From an uncultured Akkermansia sp. (GTDB taxonomy: Bacteria > Verrucomicrobiota > Verrucomicrobiia > Verrucomicrobiales > Akkermansiaceae): DNA of 11,543 bases. Of the stretch, positions 4,296-11,543 are shown piece by piece. Position numbers and translations under genes: made by a program. The notes beneath the pieces are model-generated. The model was given only the letters and a program-made list of their open reading frames with translations, was not told where the DNA came from and made no database searches. The stretch's first letter is position 1. Each line of letters starts with the position of its first letter. Where the stretch lies: the NCBI GenBank assembly GCA_904502165.1, contig CAJGDB010000058.1:1-11543 (forward strand), in the 5' to 3' direction.

Positions 4296-6565
4296 TACTT
4301 CTTCTTGGGCAAGAGATTGGGGTCAACCGTGGGGCCTGCTGGTGCGCTGTGTTTTACCTCGAGTGAGTAAATCTCACCCTTGAAGCTGCTTCCCAGTACA
4401 TCCAGCGGCAGAACGAAGGTGTTGATGAGCCCCTCCGGGTTGCGATGGAAGCGGGTGAGTGTGCATTGGCCTGCAGGAGCTCCGTTCAGGAAGAGCTGGG
4501 TATTCCCGGGCTTGCCGATGAGTTTCAGACTTACTTTTTCACCAACAGGCAGCTTGCAGTTGAAGGAGAATTCCATGCTGTCGTTGCGGCGGAAGCCTAT
4601 GGTGCCATCACCCAGGGCGGCGAAGAGCATGCCTTCCGGAGATTTGAGGAGTACCTGCTCCTCACCCGGTGCCGGGGATTCGTTCAGCTTCAGTTCTATG
4701 GACAGCTCATAATCCGGGCCCATGGCAGGCTGCCCCATCACGTAAGGCAGAGAGGTTGGCTTGCAGGAATAACTGGCACCATTCGCCCAGCGGAACTGGG
4801 GATTGCAGCCAGGAACTTTGCCGATGGTTTTCAGCAGAGCCTTGTGGTCATCATAGCTGATAGGGGCAGAGTCGTCTCCCCACATCTTGCCTGCCAGCAC
4901 ATCTACTGAGTTGCTGAACATGTGCCAGATATCGTAGGAACCATAGCCTACGTAGCGGCGGTCAATCATATCGTTCCAGAGACCAAAGGCGGCACCCAGA
5001 AGCTGCGGGTGACCAGTGGGGATTCTCTCATCGGCAATCTGATTGATCTTCCACTTTTCATGCACCCACTTGTGGCGGGCATCCATGCGGTAGTAGGGAG
5101 CAAAGGGTACAATGTAGAGTGCACCATCATTCGTGTTAATGACATCGTACCCCTGGTTGATGGAATCCCAGGCCTTGGCCCATCCTCCATTCCAGAGATT
5201 CATCTGTACGCCCTTGGAGTGAACCGGGGTGGTGCCTTTCTTTGTGTTCAGGCTGCCCCAGATGCGCGGGGTGTAGCCCTTGCTTTGTACCATCTTGAGC
5301 AGACTGTCTGCATAGCCGCGATAATGTTCAGCATCGCCGTGGAATTCATCTGCCCCCACGTGCATGACCCCGCAGCCTGCAAAGACAGCCGGTTGCCCAT
5401 TCTGAGGCAGCAGGTATTCATCGAAAACTGACTCGACAAACTTCAGTGTCTCGGGGTTTGTTGCGTCAAGCATTTCGCAGCCACGCTTATTTTTGCTCTT
5501 GTAGATGAGGTCCGGTCTTACTCTGGTGAAGGAAAGAGCATGCGCCGGGGTGTCGAATTCCGGAACAATATTGATGCCGTGAGCCTTGGCAAAACTGATG
5601 AACTGGCGGAATTCCTCCTTGGTGTAGGAGAGGTCATCTGCTGTAAGACGGGTTCCATCTGCTCCGACTTTGTCAGATTCCAGACGGAAGGCCGTATAGG
5701 ACTTCTTGAAGGGATCTTCACCGGCAGCCAGGTATTCCTCGTGGAAGATGAAGTTGTCATTCAGGTGAATATGCAGGTCATTCATCTTGTACCAGGCCAT
5801 GTATCTGACAACCTCCTTCACATAGCTGAGGGGGATGGGAAGACGACCCACATCCAGCAGGAAGCTGCGTACCTTGTAGCGGGGGATGTCCAGAGCCTGG
5901 CCACAGGGGACGCTGCCGGCTCCCTGCTGCAGCATCTGCAGCACGCTGCGTGAGCCCCAGAAAAGACCAGTAGGTGTTGTGGCGCTGATGACGATGCCCT
6001 TGCCTTCCGCAATATCAAGGGTATAGCCCTCCTCTCCCAACAGGGAATCAGAAGTAGTCAGGAAGGTAATATCCGGCTTTTCTCCATCACCTGCCTTCTG
6101 CACAGTGCAATTCAGCATGGTGGAGAGCTCATCCATGAAAGCATCCGTGCCTCCGGCTACTCGCACCACATTGCCCAGTTCATACTTTCCCTTACCGCCG
6201 CTCCAGTTCAGCAGGGCGGGGATGATATGGGGCTTGGGATTGGCGTTCTCGCACGAGGTGAGACCGCCTGCCACTGTGACGCTATAATCACGGGAAATGG
6301 CCTGTTCGCCGTTCTTGTTCACTACAAAGCTGACCTTGACTTCGGTATCGGTGAGCGGAATGGAAACGCTGCCATCCGGGTGGATGATTTGCTCATAATC
6401 TGCCCCCAGCAGTTTGATTTCGGTGCCGGGAACAGCCGGTATTTCCAGTCTGCCGCCTTCAATGCGGGATTGTACAGGAAGCGTGTCTGCAATCTGCTGG
6501 AGATTCTCTGCCATAAGCGGAACTAAGGAGAGAGCGGCCATCGTCAGTATAGAGGTCTTTCTCAT
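4295..6565 (-). CDS. Exported GH20 beta-N-acetylhexosaminidase (copy 1)
   Basis: GH20 enzymes remove terminal beta-linked GlcNAc or GalNAc from glycans by substrate-assisted catalysis. The product is 756 residues. A signal peptide occupies about 1-19; then come a beta-rich N-terminal region (about 40-100), the GH20b-like domain (about 115-220) and the TIM barrel (about 228-565). The catalytic pair is D406-E407 in HVGADEF, and the substrate-binding arginine is R241 in DVGRLP. The usual WTE motif is WND here (530-532), and the usual DxPGHA is DTPAHA (338-343), with Ala for Gly. A C-terminal LamG-like beta-sandwich covers about 617-738, followed by a basic tail. It lies 36 bases downstream of its paralogue in one operon. 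Mucin or milk glycans are the likely substrates, inferred from the organism type. Confidence 0.92.
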   Translation of the reverse strand: MRKTSILTMAALSLVPLMAENLQQIADTLPVQSRIEGGRLEIPAVPGTEIKLLGADYEQIIHPDGSVSIPLTDTEVKVSFVVNKNGEQAISRDYSVTVAGGLTSCENANPKPHIIPALLNWSGGKGKYELGNVVRVAGGTDAFMDELSTMLNCTVQKAGDGEKPDITFLTTSDSLLGEEGYTLDIAEGKGIVISATTPTGLFWGSRSVLQMLQQGAGSVPCGQALDIPRYKVRSFLLDVGRLPIPLSYVKEVVRYMAWYKMNDLHIHLNDNFIFHEEYLAAGEDPFKKSYTAFRLESDKVGADGTRLTADDLSYTKEEFRQFISFAKAHGINIVPEFDTPAHALSFTRVRPDLIYKSKNKRGCEMLDATNPETLKFVESVFDEYLLPQNGQPAVFAGCGVMHVGADEFHGDAEHYRGYADSLLKMVQSKGYTPRIWGSLNTKKGTTPVHSKGVQMNLWNGGWAKAWDSINQGYDVINTNDGALYIVPFAPYYRMDARHKWVHEKWKINQIADERIPTGHPQLLGAAFGLWNDMIDRRYVGYGSYDIWHMFSNSVDVLAGKMWGDDSAPISYDDHKALLKTIGKVPGCNPQFRWANGASYSCKPTSLPYVMGQPAMGPDYELSIELKLNESPAPGEEQVLLKSPEGMLFAALGDGTIGFRRNDSMEFSFNCKLPVGEKVSLKLIGKPGNTQLFLNGAPAGQCTLTRFHRNPEGLINTFVLPLDVLGSSFKGEIYSLEVKHSAPAGPTVDPNLLPKKK

Positions 6566-6572
6566 GAGTGGT

Positions 6573-6600
6573 ATGTTAGCAGATAGAAACTGGATTGCAA
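6573..6600 (-). promoter_or_regulatory. Possible internal promoter between the two GH20 genes
   Basis: Minus-strand TTGCAA (6600-6595) and TAACAT (6578-6573) are 16 bases apart, each with four of six consensus matches. The -10 box ends 7 bases before the ATG, as it does for the upstream paralogue. Weak; read-through from the upstream gene is at least as likely. Confidence 0.25.
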
Positions 6601-6601
6601 G

Positions 6602-8848
6602 CTAAAAACGTATGTCTGAGGAATAGGGGTGTTTCAGTTCTATTCGGTAAATTCTGCCGCTGAATGAGGAACCGAGGTTCTCCAGAGGAAGGATAAATGT
6701 ATTCATCCGGCCATCCTGGCGGTGCGGGAATCTTACATTTTCCGGTTCGCCGGCAGACACACCATCGATGATGAGCTGGGTAGCCCCCATTCTGCCGATG
6801 AGTTCAAGAGTAACCTTTCTGCCAATGGGCAGCCGGGCGTTATAGGCAAATTCAAGAGAGTCGCTCCGGCGCAGGGTGATACGGCCGTCTTTGCCTGCCG
6901 CCAGGAGCTGTCCCTGGTCAGATTCCAGCAGGACCTGTTCCTCTCCCGGCACTGGTGATTCGGGCATCATCAGTTCCATGGTGAGGTGGTAGGCTGGGCC
7001 TCGGGAGCCCTTGCCCAGCCGGATGGGGGTGAGCCCGGGTTCCAATGAGAAATGCCCGGCAGACTGGTGCAGGGGATTGCAGCCGGGAATGGAACCCAGT
7101 CTGGCGGCCAGGGCCTTATGTTCGTCAAAGCTGCGGGAGACAGAGGGTTGCCCCCACATTTTTCCGGAAAGGACATTCACCATATCACTGATGGTCGTCC
7201 AAAAATCCACAGCCCCATAGCCGTTGTGCAGAAGGTCAATTTCATCATTCCATACGGCAAAGCTGGCACCCAGCAACTGAGGATGACCGGCTGGCAGCAA
7301 ATCGGGGCCAATCAGGTTGGGAAGCCAGTTCTCATAAAGCCCTTTCTGGTTTTTGTCTGCCCGGTAATACCGGGCAAAGGGCACAATATAGAGAGCAGCA
7401 TCGTGAGTATTGATGATATCATACCCCTGGCGGACGGATTCCCATGCCGTAGCCCAGTCCCGGCTCCACATATTCATCTGGACCCCCTGGCTGCGAACAG
7501 GCGTTGAGCCTTTCTTAGCCTTCAGGCTGCCCCAGATGCGCGGGGTGTGCCGCCGCTCCTGGATGTGCCTGAGCAGTCCGTCTGCAAACCGGCGGTAATC
7601 TTCCGGCTCACCGAAGAATTCATCAGCCCCTGCATGTACTACCTGGCAGTTTCCGAATGCCGGCTTGCTGCCCAGCAGGAATTCATCCCATACTTTGCAG
7701 GCAAAGCGGAGGCTTTCCGGGTTGCCTGCATCCAGCATTTCGCACCGGCGGTCGGGGTGCCGCATCGGCCCCTGGTAGATTAAATCCGGGCGTACGCGGG
7801 TAAAGGAAAGCGCGTGGCCCGGAGTATCGATTTCCGGCACAATCTGAACACCGCGCTGGCGGGCAAACTCCACAAGCTCCCGGAACTGGCTGCGGGTGTA
7901 GAACAAATCCTGAGCGGTGAGCATGGTGCCATCCTGTCCCTTCACAGAGCTTTCCAGCCGGAATGCAGAGTAGGATTTCCGGAAAGGCTCCTCGCCCTGT
8001 TTCACGTAGTGTTCGTGGAAGATGTAGTTATCGTTCAGGTGCAACTGAAGGTCATTCATCTTGAACCACGACATCAGGCGAATAACATTTTTAAGGTAGT
8101 CCAGGGGAACCGGGAGCCGCCCCACATCGAGCACCAGACCACGCAGCTTGTAACGCGGGGCATCCCATGCCAGACCAATGGGCAGTGCCCTGGGGTTCTG
8201 GGCGAGCATCTGCAGTAGCGTGCGGCTGCCCCAGTACAATCCAGTCTGTCCCGGAGAAGAAATGGATACTTTCCCTTCTGCAATGCCCAGGCCATAGCGT
8301 TCATCGTCCACCCCTTTGTATCGGTTGAACATAAAAGTTGCACCCTTGGCAGAGTTGCAGAGTGAGGCGGTATGCCCCTCCGGCAACAGGCTGTTCAGCT
8401 CGCGGATGAATTCCGGTATGAATGCTTCCTTTCCGTAAACCTTGATTTCACGCGGAAGCTCAAATTCTCCCTTGCCTCCTTTCCAGTTCAGTAATTCCGG
8501 GATAATCTGCGGCTTCGGGTTCGCTTTCCCGGTATCGTTGGAGCTGCCCTTGATGACCATTTCATAATCGCGGCTGATGGCGGATTTGCCGTCTTTCGAT
8601 ACCTCGAAGCTCACCCGTACCGGAGTGTCGCATAGCGGCGTGATAAGGCGGCCCTTGCTGTCGATAATCTGCTCGTAGTCTGCGCCAAGCAGGCGGATGT
8701 CTACCCCCTTCACCTTGGGAATGACCAGGCGCTTGCTGCCAGCTGCGGGGGCTTTTACATTCAGATTATCGGCAATCTGCTGCAGATCCTGCCCCGAAAG
8801 AGAAGATGCTGCAGACAGTACAAGAATCAGGCAGGAGAGAAATCTCAT
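6602..8848 (-). CDS. Exported GH20 beta-N-acetylhexosaminidase (copy 2)
   Basis: This 748-residue enzyme has the same architecture as its downstream neighbour: signal peptide (about 1-19), beta-rich N-terminal region, GH20b-like domain, TIM barrel (about 231-567) and LamG-like C-terminal domain (about 620-740). The catalytic pair is D409-E410 in HAGADEF, the binding arginine is R244 in DVGRLP, and the DTPGHA motif (341-346) is intact. In the barrel strand the motif reads LQLHLND where copy 1 has LHIHLND, so one histidine is Gln. Over a 58-residue block (243-300) I count 40 identities with copy 1, so they are paralogues from an old tandem duplication. It is the first gene of the operon, has a candidate promoter 7 bases upstream, and has a weak GGATAGGG sequence before the ATG. 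Substrate split between the two copies is unknown. Confidence 0.92.
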   Translation of the reverse strand: MRFLSCLILVLSAASSLSGQDLQQIADNLNVKAPAAGSKRLVIPKVKGVDIRLLGADYEQIIDSKGRLITPLCDTPVRVSFEVSKDGKSAISRDYEMVIKGSSNDTGKANPKPQIIPELLNWKGGKGEFELPREIKVYGKEAFIPEFIRELNSLLPEGHTASLCNSAKGATFMFNRYKGVDDERYGLGIAEGKVSISSPGQTGLYWGSRTLLQMLAQNPRALPIGLAWDAPRYKLRGLVLDVGRLPVPLDYLKNVIRLMSWFKMNDLQLHLNDNYIFHEHYVKQGEEPFRKSYSAFRLESSVKGQDGTMLTAQDLFYTRSQFRELVEFARQRGVQIVPEIDTPGHALSFTRVRPDLIYQGPMRHPDRRCEMLDAGNPESLRFACKVWDEFLLGSKPAFGNCQVVHAGADEFFGEPEDYRRFADGLLRHIQERRHTPRIWGSLKAKKGSTPVRSQGVQMNMWSRDWATAWESVRQGYDIINTHDAALYIVPFARYYRADKNQKGLYENWLPNLIGPDLLPAGHPQLLGASFAVWNDEIDLLHNGYGAVDFWTTISDMVNVLSGKMWGQPSVSRSFDEHKALAARLGSIPGCNPLHQSAGHFSLEPGLTPIRLGKGSRGPAYHLTMELMMPESPVPGEEQVLLESDQGQLLAAGKDGRITLRRSDSLEFAYNARLPIGRKVTLELIGRMGATQLIIDGVSAGEPENVRFPHRQDGRMNTFILPLENLGSSFSGRIYRIELKHPYSSDIRF

Positions 8849-8855
8849 AATCCCT

Positions 8856-8883
8856 ATCCTATCAGACCAGGTGCGGGGGTCAA
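8856..8883 (-). promoter_or_regulatory. Candidate promoter of the GH20/Sel1 operon
   Basis: On the minus strand TTGACC (8883-8878, five of six matches) and TAGGAT (8861-8856, four of six) are 16 bases apart. The -10 box ends 7 bases before the ATG, so transcription would begin at or next to the start codon. It lies after the yidC terminator, which makes a separate transcription unit likely. Confidence 0.5.
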
Positions 8884-8905
8884 GATAAAACGGCCTTGTA
8901 AGGGG

Positions 8906-8940
8906 AAAAGAAAACGCCCCGCAGGGGTGCTGCGGGGCGT
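8906..8940 (-). terminator. Rho-independent terminator of the rnpA-yidD-yidC operon
   Basis: Read leftward, ten base pairs form between 8931-8940 and 8914-8923 (ACGCCCCGCA with its complement) around a 7-base loop, followed by TTTTCTTTT (8914-8906). It starts about 22 bases after the yidC stop. On the plus strand there is no T run, so it works in one direction only. Confidence 0.9.
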
Positions 8941-8962
8941 GTGCTATAAAGGAGCAGGCTGT

Positions 8963-10831
8963 TTACTTACCCTGCTGGGCCTGGCGCTGGCGCTCAAGCG
9001 CGGCTTGCTGTTCCAGCATACGTTCCATGAAAGACTTCTTGGCACCCTTCTTCTTCTGCACTTTCTCAAGCGTGGGAGCCGGGAGACGGCGGATGATGAG
9101 CGTCTGCAGAATAGAGATGAGGTTGCTGGTGGTCCAGTACAGCCCCAGGGCACTGGGGTAGGTGTAGCAGAAGAGGAAAAACATGAGCGGCATCCAGCGC
9201 ATGATTCTTACCTGGGCTGCATCACCCGTGGCGGGGGTCATGTGCATCTGCACAATGGTGGAAACCGCCATGAGGATGGGCAGAATGTTGACCGGAACCT
9301 CATACCCCATGAAGGGGAAGGAGAATACTGTGTCCATCTGGGAAAGGTCAGTCACCCAGCCGATGAAGCCTTCGCCACGGAACTCTGCGGCGGTTTGCAG
9401 CACGTAGAAGAAGGAGAAGAAGATGGGCATCTGCAGCAGCATGGGCAGGCAGCCACCCATGGGGGAGATGCCATAGTCGCGGTAAAGCTTCATCATTTCC
9501 ATCTGCACCTTCTGCTGGTCGTTGGGATACTTCTCCTTCAGCGCCTGCATCTGCGGCTGCAGCAGGCTCATACGCTTCATACTGGTGTAGCTCTTGCGGT
9601 AGAGCGGCCAGATGAGCAGGCGGATGGTGATGGTCATGGCAATGATGGCCCAGCCCCAGTTGCCCAGCCAACCATGGTAAAGATTGACAAGCCAGTTCAT
9701 GGGGTAGGCAATGATGGTGAACATGCCGTAGTCCATTACGCGGTCAATCATGCGGAAATCATCGGTCATTTCATCCAGCATCAGGTTGAGCTTCGGACCG
9801 GTGAAAATGTCAAAGGAGAAGCTCTTCTGGCCACCCATCATGGCATCAGTCTTGCCGTTGAGGAAGAAATCAGGCATGCCGAGAGCCACTTCCACGCATT
9901 CAGTCTTATCCCCGCTCACCTGCATAGGGAACTGGGCCGGGGCGGCATACAGGGCATTGTTGCCGCTGGCCTTATCGGGTTTTACGATAGAGGCGTAGTA
10001 CTGGTTCATCACGCCAGCCCATTCAAGGTTTTCGAGGCCCTTGTCGTAGCTGCGCTGCTTTTCCTTGCCGAGCCAGGGGCGGAAATCGCTGGCACCGTTT
10101 TTCTCGAAGCTGCCATCCTCGAGGTGAACGTAGTAGGTGTAGTAGGAAGATTCATCCTTGGAAATCTGGCCCATGCCGCCGGCATAGAGGCCCCAGTCCT
10201 GGGCGTTGAGTGTCTGTTCAGAAGTATTCTGCACATCAACCTTGAGATTCAGCACATAGGCGTTACCCTCAATCGTGTCTTCGCCATTGGTGAGGGGCTT
10301 GAGGGAATATATCTTGCGGATGATGAGATTGCCCACGCGACCAAGCAGGGTGACGTGGTTGTCAGAGCTGAGGTCGGCACGGTATTCGTATACGGCCTGG
10401 TCAAACTGGGGTGCCCGGTCATTGGAAAGGCCGAACATCAGGGTGCCGATGCCCGCATCGGGGTTGGCATTCAGGCTGACATCTGTTCCTTTCAGTTCCT
10501 CACGGGTGCTGTTAATCACCTGGCCCAGCATCTCCACACCGCTGATGGCACCGCCGATATTGCTGAAATTATAGCGGGCGACGGGCTTGCCCTGGCTGTC
10601 CTTGCTGGTGAGGGTTGCAATGACTTTCCTTTCAACCGAAGGAGCCGGAGCTACCGGTGTGGTGATTGTTGCTGCCGGCGTGGTTTCTGTCGCAGCCGGG
10701 GCGGCCGGGGTAGCAACTGCGACGGGGGCAGCCGGAGCAGGCTGCTGCTGTTCCTGATTGCTGTTGTAGAACCACTGCAGGCCAAGGAGACCCACGCAGA
10801 GTGATACAACAATCCATCCTGTTTTGTCCAT
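8963..10831 (-). CDS. yidC: Membrane protein insertase YidC
   Basis: YidC inserts and folds inner-membrane proteins, alone or with SecYEG. The product is 622 residues, longer than the roughly 550 of E. coli. TM1 is at about 5-22 and is followed by an Ala/Pro/Thr-rich linker (31-65). The large periplasmic domain (about 68-365) is of the Gram-negative type. The conserved insertase core follows from about 370, with helices near 393-411, 461-480, 512-530 and 547-580. R404 in ITIRLLIWPL is the groove arginine. A basic, helical C-terminal tail (about 581-622, with KKKGAKK) is longer than in E. coli and probably binds the ribosome. The start at 10831 is set by the typical MDKTGW start just before TM1. 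It lies 51 bases downstream of yidD, in the conserved cluster. Confidence 0.97.
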   Translation of the reverse strand: MDKTGWIVVSLCVGLLGLQWFYNSNQEQQQPAPAAPVAVATPAAPAATETTPAATITTPVAPAPSVERKVIATLTSKDSQGKPVARYNFSNIGGAISGVEMLGQVINSTREELKGTDVSLNANPDAGIGTLMFGLSNDRAPQFDQAVYEYRADLSSDNHVTLLGRVGNLIIRKIYSLKPLTNGEDTIEGNAYVLNLKVDVQNTSEQTLNAQDWGLYAGGMGQISKDESSYYTYYVHLEDGSFEKNGASDFRPWLGKEKQRSYDKGLENLEWAGVMNQYYASIVKPDKASGNNALYAAPAQFPMQVSGDKTECVEVALGMPDFFLNGKTDAMMGGQKSFSFDIFTGPKLNLMLDEMTDDFRMIDRVMDYGMFTIIAYPMNWLVNLYHGWLGNWGWAIIAMTITIRLLIWPLYRKSYTSMKRMSLLQPQMQALKEKYPNDQQKVQMEMMKLYRDYGISPMGGCLPMLLQMPIFFSFFYVLQTAAEFRGEGFIGWVTDLSQMDTVFSFPFMGYEVPVNILPILMAVSTIVQMHMTPATGDAAQVRIMRWMPLMFFLFCYTYPSALGLYWTTSNLISILQTLIIRRLPAPTLEKVQKKKGAKKSFMERMLEQQAALERQRQAQQGK

Positions 10832-10882
10832 ATCTGTTCTTGGGGGAGTTAGTGGTTAAGGGGGGGGCTGGTATCGGAAAAT

Positions 10883-11128
10883 TTACTTACTGTGGCGTGG
10901 CGGCACAGGATCGTGTCCGCATCCGCCCCAGGGGTTGCAGCGCAGAATGCGCCATATTCCCAAGGCTGAACCTTTCAGCGCACCGTGTGTTTCAACGGCC
11001 TGGATGAAATAGGTTGAGCAACTGGGTGTGAAACGGCATCCGCTCATGGGACCGGCCAGTATGTGAAGCGGCTTGCTGATGAAGCGCTTGTAGAACAGTA
11101 CCGGCAGAATGACGAGGCGTTTCAGCAT
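10883..11128 (-). CDS. yidD: Membrane protein insertion efficiency factor YidD
   Basis: YidD is a small inner-membrane-associated protein that improves insertion by YidC. The product is 81 residues. It shows the family signature in order: FYKRFIS (12-18), CRFTPSCSTY (31-40), HGALKG (48-53) and RCNPWGGCGHDPVP (63-76), with cysteines at 31, 37, 64 and 70. The N-terminus (1-18) can form an amphipathic helix for membrane contact. It starts 9 bases after the rnpA stop and is followed by yidC, the normal gene order. No Shine-Dalgarno is visible, so coupling to rnpA is likely. Confidence 0.95.
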   Translation of the reverse strand: MLKRLVILPVLFYKRFISKPLHILAGPMSGCRFTPSCSTYFIQAVETHGALKGSALGIWRILRCNPWGGCGHDPVPPRHSK

Positions 11129-11137
11129 CGGTTGGGG

Positions 11138-11494
11138 TTAAGAAGTGAAATGGCATCGCTTGAGCAGGCGTGTAAAATCCTTTTCAAGATCGGCATAGGC
11201 GGCTGTTGCGGCTGTGTGGCGGGGGATGATGACCACATAATGCCCACGGCTGAGGACATCTCCCCGTGCGCGCAGAATCTCGCGTATCCGACGGCGCAGC
11301 AGGTTGCGGACTACGGCATGACCGAGCCGCCTGGTGGTGATAATCCCGAAACGGGATTCCTTAAGACCCGCACCCTCGCCCGTGTAGGGCAGGGTGCTGA
11401 GTACAAGAAAACGCCCTGCTGCGGATGAGCCTTGCGCACGCACCATGGCGAACTCACTTGCTCGCTTCATGGTATGCTGCCGCTTGAGCTGCAT
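11138..11494 (-). CDS. rnpA: Ribonuclease P protein component
   Basis: RnpA is the protein subunit of RNase P, which trims the 5' leader of precursor tRNAs with the catalytic RNA. The product is 118 residues. The basic RNR signature is clear in AVVRNLLRRRIRE (60-72), preceded by FGIITTRRLG (49-58). The N-terminal LKRQHTMKRASEF (3-15) matches the usual start of the family, so the ATG at 11494 is preferred over the internal ATG at 11470. The frame stays open to the window edge with no stop, so an upstream start cannot be excluded. rpmH normally precedes rnpA, but the 49 bases left show no recognisable end of it. Confidence 0.93.
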   Translation of the reverse strand: MQLKRQHTMKRASEFAMVRAQGSSAAGRFLVLSTLPYTGEGAGLKESRFGIITTRRLGHAVVRNLLRRRIREILRARGDVLSRGHYVVIIPRHTAATAAYADLEKDFTRLLKRCHFTS

Positions 11495-11543
11495 CGTAAA
11501 CAGGGCGTTGGTTTCTCCTGCAGGGCAGGGAGCACCCGGGGCG

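Noticed and set aside
4295..8848. Frameshifted or broken GH20 copy
   Set aside because: Both copies are full length, with signal peptide, intact catalytic Asp-Glu and complete C-terminal domain.
8927..10804. Plus-strand open frame of 625 codons opposite yidC
   Set aside because: It lies entirely antisense to a confident yidC and encodes a His/Gly/Ala-rich product with no domain pattern; it is a codon-bias shadow.
1..11543. Insertion sequence, phage or defence system
   Set aside because: No transposase, integrase, terminal inverted repeats or known defence domains were seen on either strand.

Overview
The window looks like chromosomal DNA of a Gram-negative, mucus- or glycan-degrading bacterium, most likely a Verrucomicrobiota member close to Akkermansia. 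The reasons are two exported GH20 beta-N-acetylhexosaminidase paralogues in tandem, an outer-membrane lipoprotein maturation gene (lnt), a DciA-type (DUF721) helicase loader, a YidC with a long basic tail, moderately high GC, and almost no Shine-Dalgarno sequences. The taxonomic call is inference from gene content; no marker search was possible.

Layout, left to right. 1-511 is non-coding and rich in structure. It holds three copies of a 9-base repeat separated by small hairpins (1-55), a promoter-like element (196-223), an unbroken array of about nine hairpins (226-415), and a terminator for the leftward genes (448-473). A leftward pair follows: an unrecognised single-pass membrane protein (2391-2972) whose stop overlaps the start of lnt (512-2401). 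A divergent control region (2973-3078) carries a dyad and direct repeats. It separates this pair from two rightward genes, a small [4Fe-4S] ferredoxin (3079-3312) with its own terminator and dciA (3382-3876). A bidirectional terminator (3885-3921) lies between dciA and the next leftward operon.

That operon (8848 down to 3951) has two GH20 hexosaminidases followed by a small Sel1-repeat protein, which is joined to the second enzyme by a TAATG stop/start overlap. To the right is the end of the conserved ribosomal-protein/RNase P/insertase cluster, read leftward: rnpA (11138-11494), yidD (10883-11128) and yidC (8963-10831), closed by a strong terminator (8906-8940).

Functionally the window combines envelope and membrane biogenesis (YidC/YidD insertion, Lnt acylation of lipoproteins), core RNA and DNA functions (RnpA, DciA), a redox carrier, and a secreted glycan-cleaving pair that would remove terminal GlcNAc/GalNAc from mucin- or milk-type glycans. 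Most genes are well-known families. The less explained parts are the hairpin array at the left, the unknown protein coupled to lnt, the Sel1 protein coupled to a GH20 gene, and promoter-like boxes placed only 6-7 bases before several start codons.
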